Source: an uncultured Lachnospiraceae bacterium
Lineage (GTDB): Bacteria > Bacillota > Clostridia > Lachnospirales > Lachnospiraceae
Direction: 5' to 3'
DNA length: 64,000 nucleotides
Assembly: GCA_934408585.1 (NCBI GenBank)
Contig: CAKRVA010000001.1
Location: 62,001 to 126,000, forward strand
Shown: positions 51,392 through 59,905 of the stretch, one piece after another
Layout: every line of letters begins with the position of its first letter
How positions within the stretch are numbered: the stretch's first letter is position 1
Notes under the pieces: model-generated
The model's database searches: none
The model's input: only the letters and a program-made list of their open reading frames with translations
Told to the model about the DNA's origin: nothing
Program-made: the position numbers and the translations under genes

Positions 51392-51802
51392 TTCTATCCA
51401 TCCCGACTGCTTTCCTTAGGTATTTTTTCAGTTATTTGTTCCCTATACCCTCGCCTACACGCTTGCTGGGAGATTTCCGGCTTCTTTTTTCCTATATACC
51501 CGCACTATTCGTACCCTCTGGGTATATCTAGCTTTTTTGTTTCTTTCTACCCTCGCTTTTAAATTCTTGTGGGTATTATGACATGTTTTTTTCAAATATA
51601 CCCTTACCCAACCTCCTCCAATGGGTATTTTGCTACTTATTTCTTCTATAATACCCTCATCCAATACTTTTCTTGGGTGTTTTTTCAGTTATTTACTTCC
51701 TATACCCCCGCCACTTACTTTCCCTGGGTGTTTTTTCAATTATTAGCTTCCTATACCCAATCGAGCTACTTTCCTTAGGTGCTTTTCCAGACCATTAACT
51801 TG
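51392..51802. repeat. Array of about eight degenerate 50-bp hairpin repeats
   Basis: Units of roughly 48-55 bp follow one pattern: CTATACCC, a variable 15-20 nt, GGGTRTTTTTTC, then AGTTATT and a CTTC end. Clear copies start near 51442, 51490, 51540, 51594, 51647, 51701 and 51751. Each carries a short inverted repeat (ACCC against GGGT) followed by T-rich sequence on the plus strand. Unit length is not a constant multiple of three and I see no credible reading frame. No gene is present from 51386 to 51976. Origin and role are unknown. Confidence 0.7.
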
Positions 51803-51893
51803 CCATATCCAAATCAAAGCAATCTATCGCACACAAACACCGAAGTTATAACTTCAGGTCTCCAATCCAAATTATCCCCCAATATTTGCTCAA

Positions 51894-51937
51894 ACAAAAA
51901 ACATCCCAAGGCGTTTCTAAGAAACGCCTTGGGATGT
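51894..51937 (-). terminator. Terminator of cheR
   Basis: A near-perfect 17-bp stem (ACATCCCAAGGCGTTTC against GAAACGCCTTGGGATGT) is followed by TTTTTTGTTTG on the minus strand, 40 nt after the cheR stop codon. Confidence 0.92.
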
Positions 51938-51976
51938 TATCTCTTATCTGTTAAGCTTCTTCTCTTTATAAGCCAA

Positions 51977-52771
51977 TTACTTTGCCGGACGCTGATAGAA
52001 GAAGGAACTCTTACGTTCATATCCAACTTCTTTATAATTTACAATCTGTTCGGTACTTCCGATAAATAAAATTCCACCGGGCACCAAAGAGTTATAAAAT
52101 TTATGAAATACCTGGTCCTTTGCTTCCTCAGTAAAATAAATCAGCACATTACGACAGACAATCAGGTGAAAACCGGAGGCATAATCATTCTCAATGAGAT
52201 TATGCTGGCGGAATTCCACTCTCGATTTGATTTCATCAGAAATCTGATAGGACGGACCTATCTGTTTAAAATACTTCCGCTTCAAGTCTTCCGGCACCGA
52301 TTCAATGCTTCTTTCGTTGTACAAACCGACCTTGGCTTTTGCGATTACCTGCTTGTCAATATCTGTTGCAATAATCTTAATCTGATTTAACGGAAGATGA
52401 CGTGACAACGCCATAACAAGAGAATATGGTTCGTCACCGGTAGAGCAGGCAGCACTCCAAATCTTCAGGTTCTTTCCAAAGCGCTGAATCAATTCAGGAA
52501 TAATCTCCTGATCCATGGCTTTCCACTGATCCGGATTACGGTAAAATTCCGAAACATTAATCGTAAGATAGTTTACAAACTCTTCAAACTTTTCCTTGTT
52601 TGTTTTTAAGAGATGGACATATGCCTCATAACCGTCCATACCATTTTTTGTAATCAGTGCATCAATGCGCCGCTTCATCTGCCGCTCTTTATATGCGTTC
52701 AAGTCAATTCCCGTCATTTGGAATACTACGGTTTTAAATCTTTCATAATCGTATGTCAATGCTCTCACCAC
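51977..52771 (-). CDS. cheR: Chemotaxis protein methyltransferase CheR
   Basis: A protein of about 264 residues that methylates glutamates on chemoreceptors. The N-terminal helical domain has TGIDLNAYKERQMKRRIDALITKNG, which binds receptors. The C-terminal SAM-binding domain has IWSAACSTGDEPYSLVMAL, ATDIDKQVIAKAK and LIVCRNVLIYF. No other chemotaxis gene adjoins it, though a chemoreceptor lies 24 kb away. The start is uncertain: GTG codons at 52771/52768 have no SD, while a TTG at 52759 has AAGGTGG about 8 nt upstream. Confidence 0.92.
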   Translation of the reverse strand: MVRALTYDYERFKTVVFQMTGIDLNAYKERQMKRRIDALITKNGMDGYEAYVHLLKTNKEKFEEFVNYLTINVSEFYRNPDQWKAMDQEIIPELIQRFGKNLKIWSAACSTGDEPYSLVMALSRHLPLNQIKIIATDIDKQVIAKAKVGLYNERSIESVPEDLKRKYFKQIGPSYQISDEIKSRVEFRQHNLIENDYASGFHLIVCRNVLIYFTEEAKDQVFHKFYNSLVPGGILFIGSTEQIVNYKEVGYERKSSFFYQRPAK

Positions 52772-52788
52772 CTTATGATGATTTTATG

Positions 52789-52825
52789 AGAGCCAATCAC
52801 AAAATACACTTTTATGATTGGCTCT
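52789..52825 (-). terminator. Hairpin after rpsA
   Basis: A perfect 11-bp stem (AGAGCCAATCA against TGATTGGCTCT) with a 15-nt loop lies between rpsA and cheR. The T-tract is weak on the minus strand, so it may be an mRNA 3' stabiliser or a partial terminator. Confidence 0.5.
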
Positions 52826-52838
52826 TCTACATTTCTAT

Positions 52839-53999
52839 TTAAGCTTCTTCGTTTTCCTCTGCTGCGATTACTGCATCAATATCTACAGAAACCACATCAG
52901 CATCTTCCTCTTCCTTCTTTGCTTCTTCCTTAACTTCTTCTGGTTCAGGAGTAAGCAATGCACGGATGCTCAGGCTGATTTTCTTATCAGCTTCATTGAA
53001 GTCAACTACCTTTGCAGTAACTTCATCACCAACCTTCAAAACATCTGCCGGCTTTTCAATGTGCTCTTTGGAAATCTGGGAAACATGTAACAATGCATCC
53101 ACACCTGTTTCCAATTCTACGAATGCACCAAAGTCTGTCATTCTTGCAACCTTACCGGTTACTACATTACCAACTGCATACTTGGTTGCTGCATCCTTCC
53201 ATGGATTTGCATCTTCAAATTTCATGCTGAGTGCAATCTTGGTTCCGGAAATATCTTTGATAAATGCTTTTACTTTATCGCCAACTTTAAATACTTTCTT
53301 AGGGTTCTCAACTCTTCCCCATGACATTTCAGAAATATGAAGAAGTCCGTCAGCACCACCGATATCAATAAATGCACCGAAATCTGTAACATTCTTTACA
53401 ACACCTTCTACAACATCACCAACGTGAATGCTTTCAAGAAGTTTCTGCTGCTGTTCATTCTTCTCAGCTACAAGCAACTGCTTGCGGTCACCGATATATC
53501 TTCTTCTCTTCGGATTGTATTCGCTGATTACAAATTCAATTTCCTGTCCTGCATATTTGGATAAGTCTTTTTCGTAAGTATCTGATACAAGACTTGCAGG
53601 AATAAAAATTCTTACTTCATCAATAATAACACTTAAACCACCATCTAATACCTGTGATACTTTTGCTTTTAATACTTCTTTGTTGTTGTAAGCTTCTTCA
53701 ATTCTCTTGTTGCCACGGTCAGCAGCAAGTCTCTTGTAAGTAAGAATAACTTGTCCTTCGCCATCATTGACTTTTAAGACTTTAACTTCCATGGTATCGC
53801 CAACCTTGGCAACCTTTGTTAAGTCTACGTTCGGCTCATTGGTGTATTCGTTACGTGTTAATACACCGTCTGACTTGTAGCCAATGTTAAGAATAATTTC
53901 TTCAGGCTTAACATCAATGACTGTACCCTCAACAACCTCTCCTGTATGTATTGTCTTTAATGATTCTTCCAGCATTTGTTCAAAAGTTAATTCTGACAT
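52839..53999 (-). CDS. rpsA: 30S ribosomal protein S1-like protein, four S1 domains
   Basis: A 386-residue protein with four S1 RNA-binding repeats at about 15-87, 103-170, 188-262 and 273-348. The third and fourth are the best conserved (VKNVTDFGAFIDIGGADGLLHISEMSWG; ARMTDFGAFVELETGVDALLHVSQIS). A Glu/Ala-rich acidic tail follows. It is shorter than the six-domain E. coli S1 and matches the Firmicute form, whose role in translation is less essential. The start overlaps the ispH end by 20 nt. Confidence 0.92.
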   Translation of the reverse strand: MSELTFEQMLEESLKTIHTGEVVEGTVIDVKPEEIILNIGYKSDGVLTRNEYTNEPNVDLTKVAKVGDTMEVKVLKVNDGEGQVILTYKRLAADRGNKRIEEAYNNKEVLKAKVSQVLDGGLSVIIDEVRIFIPASLVSDTYEKDLSKYAGQEIEFVISEYNPKRRRYIGDRKQLLVAEKNEQQQKLLESIHVGDVVEGVVKNVTDFGAFIDIGGADGLLHISEMSWGRVENPKKVFKVGDKVKAFIKDISGTKIALSMKFEDANPWKDAATKYAVGNVVTGKVARMTDFGAFVELETGVDALLHVSQISKEHIEKPADVLKVGDEVTAKVVDFNEADKKISLSIRALLTPEPEEVKEEAKKEEEDADVVSVDIDAVIAAEENEEA

Positions 54000-54828
54000 A
54001 ATTTTGAACCTCCTCGATAATATTGTTTGGGGTGGAAGCCCCTGCGGTAATACCCACCAGAGAAGCAGCTTTAGGTAATTCTAAATGCAAGTCATCCAGT
54101 GTTTGTATAAAATATGTGGCAGCACACTTCTCTTTACAGATTTCATAAAGCTTTCGTGTATTAGAACTATGCAGACCACCTATTATTATCATGACATCAA
54201 CCTTGGCTGCAATCTCGCCAGCTTCGGTCTGTCTTTCCTGTGTTGCATTACATATAGTATTCACAACATTAACATTGTAACCTTTTTTCTCAAATATTTC
54301 AACTAATTCTTTAAATTTCTTAAAATTGAATGTCGTTTGGGATACAATACAAAGCTCTTTGTCCTTTTCAATCGGAACATTTTCCGCTTCTTCGGCAGAT
54401 TCCACCACATATGCTTTGGTGTGTGACCACCCCATGATTCCTTCTACTTCGGGGTGTCCGGCATTTCCAATAATAACAATCTGTTTTCCTTCCAGACTCT
54501 CTTTTTCGACAATATTATGAATTCTTTTCACAAAGGGACAGGTCGCATCAACACATTGCAACCCATTTTTTTCAATCAACTCGCATATACGCTTGGGAAC
54601 TCCATGCGAGCGGATTACAACTGCTCCTTCTTTCAGTTCGCGCAGCTGCTGCTCATTTTCAATTACTACAACACCACGGCTTTCCAAATCCTTAACAACC
54701 TCTTCGTTGTGAATGATTGGACCATAGGTATAGATATTGCCTCCCTGCTCAATCTGTTCATATACTTTTTCAACTGCCTTTTTCACACCGAAGCAAAAGC
54801 CGGCGCTTTTTGCAAGTATTACTTCCAT
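53980..54828 (-). CDS. ispH: 4-hydroxy-3-methylbut-2-enyl diphosphate reductase
   Basis: A protein of about 282 residues, the last enzyme of the MEP isoprenoid route. The three cluster cysteines are in AKSAGFCFGVKKAV (Cys12), CVDATCPFVKRIH and VNTICNATQERQ, and the substrate-binding ETTF-type segment reads VSQTTFN. The ATG at 54828 follows GGGAG and gives the normal N-terminus. In several clostridia IspH is fused to S1 domains; here the two are separate genes with a 20-nt overlap. The order is cmk-ispH-rpsA. Confidence 0.95.
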   Translation of the reverse strand: MEVILAKSAGFCFGVKKAVEKVYEQIEQGGNIYTYGPIIHNEEVVKDLESRGVVVIENEQQLRELKEGAVVIRSHGVPKRICELIEKNGLQCVDATCPFVKRIHNIVEKESLEGKQIVIIGNAGHPEVEGIMGWSHTKAYVVESAEEAENVPIEKDKELCIVSQTTFNFKKFKELVEIFEKKGYNVNVVNTICNATQERQTEAGEIAAKVDVMIIIGGLHSSNTRKLYEICKEKCAATYFIQTLDDLHLELPKAASLVGITAGASTPNNIIEEVQNYVRINF

Positions 54829-54857
54829 CCTGACATGTTCTCCCGTCTGCCTGTTAC

Positions 54858-55514
54858 TTATCTGCATAAATCAAGAATTGCTTTTACAACCTCTTCAATC
54901 GTCATATCAGAGGAATCAATCAGCACTGCATCCTCTGCCTGTTTTAACGGTGCAATTTCGCGATTCATATCCTGCTCATCTCTTTTTACAATATCTTCTT
55001 CAATTTTCTTAATATCACATGTTTCGCCCTTAGCAGCAAGTTCGTCATAACGTCGTTTTGCACGCACTGCTGCACTCGCAGTAAGATACACCTTTACATC
55101 TGCATGAGGTAATACACAGGTTCCAATATCCCTTCCGTCCATAACTACATTGTTGGTCTGTGCAAGTTCCTTCTGAAGCTGGGTCAGACGTTCGCGAACC
55201 TTTTTATTCTTACTTGTAACGGATGCCATGTTTCCTACTTCTTCGGTACGAAGTACCCCATTTACATTCTTACCGTTTAAGAGTACCACCTGTTCGCCAT
55301 TTTGATATTCAATGGTGATATGTGCACCAAGACATTCTTTGGAAACTGCCTCTTCCTCCTCCGGATTTACTTTTTCGGAAAGAAGATAGTATGCCATTGC
55401 ACGATACATTGCTCCGGTATCTACATAAATAAAGTTCTTTATTTTTGCCACCTGTCTGGCTATGGTACTTTTTCCTGCTCCGGCAGGTCCATCAATTGCA
55501 ATCTGATAACTCAT
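54858..55514 (-). CDS. cmk: Cytidylate kinase
   Basis: A 218-residue CMP/dCMP kinase with the P-loop AIDGPAGAGKSTIARQVAK at the N-terminus, the substrate segment YVDTGAMYRAMAYYLL, VVMDGRDIGTCVLPHADVKVYLTAS and a C-terminal SSDMTIEEVV. The ATG at 55514 follows AAGGA by 8 nt; the longer frame has no support. It is next to ispH and rpsA, a gene order common in Firmicutes. Confidence 0.95.
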   Translation of the reverse strand: MSYQIAIDGPAGAGKSTIARQVAKIKNFIYVDTGAMYRAMAYYLLSEKVNPEEEEAVSKECLGAHITIEYQNGEQVVLLNGKNVNGVLRTEEVGNMASVTSKNKKVRERLTQLQKELAQTNNVVMDGRDIGTCVLPHADVKVYLTASAAVRAKRRYDELAAKGETCDIKKIEEDIVKRDEQDMNREIAPLKQAEDAVLIDSSDMTIEEVVKAILDLCR

Positions 55515-55545
55515 ATGTCTGTCCTTCTTTTTTATTGTTTTCTTA

Positions 55546-56808
55546 TTATTCCAAAATTCCTGCGGCACTTTTTCCTGCCACATATCCGGTCGACCAGGCA
55601 ACCTGTAAATTAAAGCCTCCAGTCAATGCATCGACATCCAGAACCTCCCCGGCAAAATAAAGTCCTGACACTTTCTTCGATTCCATCGTTGAGGGGTTCA
55701 CTTCTTTTACCGAAACGCCACCCTGTGTAATGATTGCCTCCCGGAAGCCCTGGGTACCGGTAATGGTCAATGCCAGATTCTTAAGAAGTTCTGTCAGCTT
55801 CATACGCTCCTCACGAGTGATTTCATTGACCTGTTTATCCGGATAAATGCCTGATAACATCACGATTACCGGAATCATTTTCGCCGGCAGCAACTCCGAT
55901 AACGCATTTTTAAACTGTCGGTTTCTATTTTTTTCAAAATCACGGAGAATTCTCTGATTCAATTGTTCCACCGATAATGCCGGTTTTAAATCAATAGAAA
56001 GTAAAACCTCTTCTCCGTAATATTTCTTTGCATAAAAACTACTTGCACTCAGCATCAGCGGTCCGCTTACACCAAAATGAGTAAACAGCATCTCGCCAAA
56101 GCCTTCATATATCTTTTTCTTATCCTTCTTTATCATACAGGAAACGTTCTTTAAGGAGAGTCCCTGCAATTGCCTGCACCATTCTTCCCTTACGGTAAAA
56201 GGAACAAGTGCCGGTCTTAATTCACGAACCGTGTGTCCGCTTTCTGTGGCAAATTGATAGCCATCTCCGGTCGAACCGGTTGCTTCATAGGACTTTCCAC
56301 CGGTTGCCACAATTACCGCATCTGCCATTTGCCTGTCACCATTTGAAAGTATGACTCCATTCACACTCCGGCACGGTTCTGTTTCCTCCGGTTCCGCATA
56401 TGCGATTTCACGCACCTGTGCGCCAAGCATTACTTTCACCCGGTATTTCCGGAGTAATCGGTTTAATGCTGCAATCACATCTGAAGAATGATCCGATACC
56501 GGAAAAATACGTTCGCCTCGTTCTTCCTTCAACGGACAGCCGGCTTCTTCCAAAAGTCCGATGATACTCTGATTGTCAAAAGCAGCATATGCACTGTACA
56601 AAAACTTTCCATTAGAAACAATATTTTCAAAAAAAGCATCCCACGCACAGCCATTCGTCACATTGCATCGGCCTTTTCCTGTAATATATATCTTCTTTCC
56701 GGTCTTTTCATTTTTTTCAAAAAGTGTTACCTCAGCACCTGCTTTGGCTGCCGTAATGGCTGCCATCATACCAGCAGCGCCACCACCAATTACTAAAACC
56801 TTACGCAT
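55546..56808 (-). CDS. NAD(P)/FAD-dependent oxidoreductase, HI0933/YhiN family
   Basis: A 420-residue flavoprotein of the HI0933/BaiN-like family. It has an N-terminal FAD loop VLVIGGGAAGMMAAITAAKAGAEVTLFEKN, the family motif GRCNVTNG, a second nucleotide segment VIVATGGKSYEATGSTGDGY and the C-terminal LYFAGEVLDVDALTGGFNLQVAWSTG. The reaction is unknown for most members. The start overlaps the RpiR regulator end by 8 nt, so they are translationally coupled. It is followed by cmk. Confidence 0.88.
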   Translation of the reverse strand: MRKVLVIGGGAAGMMAAITAAKAGAEVTLFEKNEKTGKKIYITGKGRCNVTNGCAWDAFFENIVSNGKFLYSAYAAFDNQSIIGLLEEAGCPLKEERGERIFPVSDHSSDVIAALNRLLRKYRVKVMLGAQVREIAYAEPEETEPCRSVNGVILSNGDRQMADAVIVATGGKSYEATGSTGDGYQFATESGHTVRELRPALVPFTVREEWCRQLQGLSLKNVSCMIKKDKKKIYEGFGEMLFTHFGVSGPLMLSASSFYAKKYYGEEVLLSIDLKPALSVEQLNQRILRDFEKNRNRQFKNALSELLPAKMIPVIVMLSGIYPDKQVNEITREERMKLTELLKNLALTITGTQGFREAIITQGGVSVKEVNPSTMESKKVSGLYFAGEVLDVDALTGGFNLQVAWSTGYVAGKSAAGILE

Positions 56809-57733
56809 TCTCTTCCTCTCCGGTTTCTTCCTGCTTCATCAGAGAGTAATTCAAAATAGGCTCTTCATCCACAAAATTAATTTCATCATTCAGATAAACC
56901 TGGTAATTATTCCAAACCTCTTCCAATGTTTCCAGATTTTCTTTTACCTCTGCCGGTCGTTTCAGGCAAAGTGCAACCACAAGCGCATTAATCAGACTAA
57001 GCGGTGCGACAAGAGAATCTACAATCGAAACCATATCACTTCTTGCAAGAAGATTGCAGGAGGAATAAAGGTTCATCGGAGAATGAATGCTGTCCGTAAT
57101 GGTAATAACCTTTGCATTCCGGTCATTTGCAAACTCCATGGCTTTTAATGTACGCATGGAATATCTTGGGAAGCTGATTCCAATAATGGCATCATCCTCA
57201 TGAATCCGAATCATCTGCTCAAACATTTCCGATACACTTGTTGTTTTCACAAGAACCACGTTACCACGGATCATGTTCAGATAGAAATGTAAAAAGTCAG
57301 CCAATGGCTCACAGCTTCTGACACCTACCAGGTATACTGTTTTTGCCTCAAGGATAATATTTACCGCTGCTTCAAATGCAACAGCGTCCACATTTACCAT
57401 AGTGTCTTTAATTTTTTCAATATCAGCACTTAATACCGAATGCAATATTTCCGCCTGGGAGCTTTTTCCATACTTTGCCCCCACTTTCTGTACCGAGTTT
57501 AATTTATTTTTTACCCATTCCTCTAATGCTTTTTGAAATTCCGGGTATCCGTCATACTCCAAGGCAATTGCAAACCGGACTACCGTGGATTCACTGACTC
57601 CTACCGTTTCGCCAAGCTTTGCCGCCGTCATAAAAACTGCCTGCTCGTAGTGGTCTGAAATGTAAGACGCAATTGCTTTGTGCCCCTTACTCATTTTCAT
57701 ATATTTATCATTCATACGGGTAATTATATCCAT
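56801..57733 (-). CDS. MurR/RpiR family transcriptional regulator
   Basis: A 310-residue regulator with an N-terminal HTH_6 domain (about 1-80; MTAAKLGETVGVSESTVVRFAIALEYDGYPEFQKAL) and a C-terminal SIS sugar-phosphate-binding domain (VYLVGVRSCEPLADFLHFYL, IGISFPRYSMRTLKAMEFANDRNAKVITITDS). It probably senses a phosphosugar or a phosphorylated metabolite. No sugar operon adjoins it; it is coupled to the flavoprotein gene downstream. It ends in an acidic tail. Confidence 0.9.
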   Translation of the reverse strand: MDIITRMNDKYMKMSKGHKAIASYISDHYEQAVFMTAAKLGETVGVSESTVVRFAIALEYDGYPEFQKALEEWVKNKLNSVQKVGAKYGKSSQAEILHSVLSADIEKIKDTMVNVDAVAFEAAVNIILEAKTVYLVGVRSCEPLADFLHFYLNMIRGNVVLVKTTSVSEMFEQMIRIHEDDAIIGISFPRYSMRTLKAMEFANDRNAKVITITDSIHSPMNLYSSCNLLARSDMVSIVDSLVAPLSLINALVVALCLKRPAEVKENLETLEEVWNNYQVYLNDEINFVDEEPILNYSLMKQEETGEEENA

Positions 57734-57764
57734 ACGTCACCTAACCCCTGTCCTAATCTATGTT

Positions 57765-58310
57765 CTATCGAAATGACTGATAAGAATCCTTCAGCATCTG
57801 TACCGTTTCTTCATCTCCCAGATCATAATCACCTGTCAATGACATACATGCTGCACCATGAATAAAAATCCACATTTTCATAAAGAGTTCACTGGCATTC
57901 CGACATCCCTGGGAAGACGCCATCTGGATTTCTTTTCCTACATTTCCTGCTTTTCCGTTAATCAAATCATACAGACTTCTGCCATAACGGTTTTCAGCCA
58001 AAAACAAAAACGCAAAAACCTTTGGATGCTCCTGTGCAAAATGAATATATGCATGTCCCAGATTTACAAATGGTGTGACGGTTTGTCTTGGGAACTCTGC
58101 ATAATAATCCTCAAAAAAGTCACATGCTTTTGCAAACAATTCTGCAAGAAGTTCATCCATATTCTTGTAAACGCGGAAAATCGGTTGTGTAGAGCAATTT
58201 GCTCTTGCTGCCAGTTTACGCGCTGTTACCTGCTCTGCCCCTTCTTCGCACAGCATGGAAAATGCTGCCTCTAAGATATCATTCTTTGTAATTGTTTCTT
58301 TTCTTGCCAT
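57765..58310 (-). CDS. TetR family transcriptional regulator
   Basis: A 181-residue regulator with an N-terminal HTH (ITKNDILEAAFSMLCEEGAEQVTARKLAARANCSTQPIFRVYKNMDELLAELF) and a C-terminal ligand domain without recognised signature. It has its own near-consensus promoter with an inverted repeat at the likely start site. It lies between the carboxyltransferase operon (upstream, after a terminator) and the RpiR gene. The target is unknown. Confidence 0.9.
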   Translation of the reverse strand: MARKETITKNDILEAAFSMLCEEGAEQVTARKLAARANCSTQPIFRVYKNMDELLAELFAKACDFFEDYYAEFPRQTVTPFVNLGHAYIHFAQEHPKVFAFLFLAENRYGRSLYDLINGKAGNVGKEIQMASSQGCRNASELFMKMWIFIHGAACMSLTGDYDLGDEETVQMLKDSYQSFR

Positions 58311-58337
58311 GTACCCACCTTCACCTTCTCATTTTGT

Positions 58338-58381
58338 ATAACATACGTTATTATTTTATCGATTCCGGGAAGTGATGTCAA
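58338..58381 (-). promoter_or_regulatory. TetR gene promoter with inverted repeat
   Basis: On the minus strand TTGACA and TAAAAT are separated by 17 nt. An inverted repeat ATAACATACGTTAT (58338-58351) lies directly at the expected transcription start. It is a likely autoregulatory site, although TetR operators vary widely. Confidence 0.65.
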
Positions 58382-58395
58382 TAGTCTTTTCAAAC

Positions 58396-58432
58396 TATAA
58401 AAAGAGCCACCCTTTATAAAAGGGTAGCTCTT
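58396..58432 (-). terminator. Terminator of the carboxyltransferase operon
   Basis: A stem (AAGAGCTACCC against GGGTGGCTCTT on the minus strand, with one G-T pair) is followed by TTTTTAT, just after the stop codon of the 5S-like carboxyltransferase gene. Confidence 0.88.
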
Positions 58433-58450
58433 CCTCATACATTTCAAAAA

Positions 58451-59884
58451 TTATACAGGATATGCTGCATTCTTTGTATCAGCCTGGGTTAAATCAACCT
58501 TTTCCTGCTGTGCCTGACGATACTTAAAGAAGTCAGTTGCAACCTGAGGGAATAATGCATAGGACAATACGTCTTCATCCTGCTGCTTCCATTCCTTCAT
58601 TTCGGATTCAAGTTTTTCCATTTCGTTTGTCAGACCTGCTGCATCTGCGGAACGAGAAGTAAATCTCTGTTCTCCAGGAATAACCTTATCAATTACTTCC
58701 TGATTCATTGGCTTAACAGTCTGTCCGTATTTACCACGAAGTAAATCCTTGAATTCTCCGGTAGCCATCTTATATCTTTCGCCCATAAGAACGTTAAATA
58801 CAGCCTGAGTACCAACAATCTGTGAAGAAGGAGTAACAAGAGGTGGCTCACCACAATCCTTACGAACTCTTGGAATCTCTTCCAAAACATCCTGATACTT
58901 ATCTTCTGCATGCTGTTCCTTTAACTGGCTAACCATGTTACTTAACATACCACCAGGTACCTGGTAAAGTAATGTCTTAATGTTTACGCCAAGAACCTTT
59001 GTGCTCATTAAGCCGCTTTCAATACACTGCTCACGGTAAGGTCTGAAATAGTCTGCAATTTCTGCAAGAAGATTCTGGTCATAACCGGTATCATAAGGAG
59101 TTCCCTTAAAGGTTTCAACCATAACTTCTGTTGCAGGCTGTGATGTTCCAAGTGCAAAAGGAGAAATTGCACAGTCGATAACATCTACACCAGCTTCTAC
59201 TGCCTTCAGATATGTCATGGAAGCAACACCTGAAGTATAGTGTGTATGAAGCTGAATAGGAAGTTTTGTATTCTCCTTCATTGCTTTAATCAGCTCTGCA
59301 GCCTTGTAAGGAACAAGAAGACCAGCCATATCCTTGATACAGATGGAATCTGCACCCATCTCTTCAATCTTCTTAGCCATGTCTGCCCAATACTCTAATG
59401 TATAAGCATCTCCTAAAGTATAAGACAATGCAACCTGTGCCTCGCCTCTTCCTTCCTGCTTTTTAATCTTCTCAGTAGCATCAACCGCTGCCTGTAAGTT
59501 ACGAAGGTCATTCAAGCAGTCAAAAATACGGATTACATCAATACCGTTTGCAATAGACTTCTCAACGAAAGCATACACAACATCATCTGCATATGGTCTG
59601 TATCCTAAGATATTCTGACCTCTGAAAAGCATTTGAAGTTTTGTATTCTTAAATCCATCTCTTAATTTACGAAGTCTGTCCCATGGATCTTCCTTTAAGA
59701 ATCTTAAGGAAGCATCAAATGTTGCACCACCCCAGCATTCTACTGCATGGTAGCCAACTTTATCCATCTTATCAACGATTGGAAGCATAATTTCGGTAGG
59801 CATTCTTGTAGCAATCAAAGACTGATGTGCATCACGAAGAACGGTCTCCATAATTCCAACCGGTTTTTTAACCTGTTCTGCCAT
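58451..59884 (-). CDS. oadA: Oxaloacetate decarboxylase alpha/transcarboxylase 5S-type carboxyltransferase
   Basis: A protein of about 477 residues. It holds the pyruvate/oxaloacetate carboxyltransferase domain with METVLRDAHQSLIATRM, CWGGATFDASLRFL, the carbamylated-lysine segment ICIKDMAGLLVPYKAAEL and the metal ligands HTHYTSGVASMTYLKA. Unlike full-length OadA it has no biotin domain; biotin sits on the separate carrier two genes upstream. It moves the carboxyl group between oxaloacetate/pyruvate and biotin. The ATG at 59884 follows GGAGG by about 9 nt. Codon use suggests high expression. Confidence 0.92.
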   Translation of the reverse strand: MAEQVKKPVGIMETVLRDAHQSLIATRMPTEIMLPIVDKMDKVGYHAVECWGGATFDASLRFLKEDPWDRLRKLRDGFKNTKLQMLFRGQNILGYRPYADDVVYAFVEKSIANGIDVIRIFDCLNDLRNLQAAVDATEKIKKQEGRGEAQVALSYTLGDAYTLEYWADMAKKIEEMGADSICIKDMAGLLVPYKAAELIKAMKENTKLPIQLHTHYTSGVASMTYLKAVEAGVDVIDCAISPFALGTSQPATEVMVETFKGTPYDTGYDQNLLAEIADYFRPYREQCIESGLMSTKVLGVNIKTLLYQVPGGMLSNMVSQLKEQHAEDKYQDVLEEIPRVRKDCGEPPLVTPSSQIVGTQAVFNVLMGERYKMATGEFKDLLRGKYGQTVKPMNQEVIDKVIPGEQRFTSRSADAAGLTNEMEKLESEMKEWKQQDEDVLSYALFPQVATDFFKYRQAQQEKVDLTQADTKNAAYPV

Positions 59885-59905
59885 AATTTTTTCCTCCAAT
59901 TAAAT

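Noticed and set aside
51455..51664. Minus-strand frame of 69 codons in the repeat array, Lys/Arg-rich
   Set aside because: It follows the degenerate repeats, has no SD, and the repeat spacing does not keep a reading frame.
51392..51802. CRISPR-like array
   Set aside because: The repeated parts are degenerate and the units vary in length; there are no exact direct repeats with unique spacers and no cas genes.
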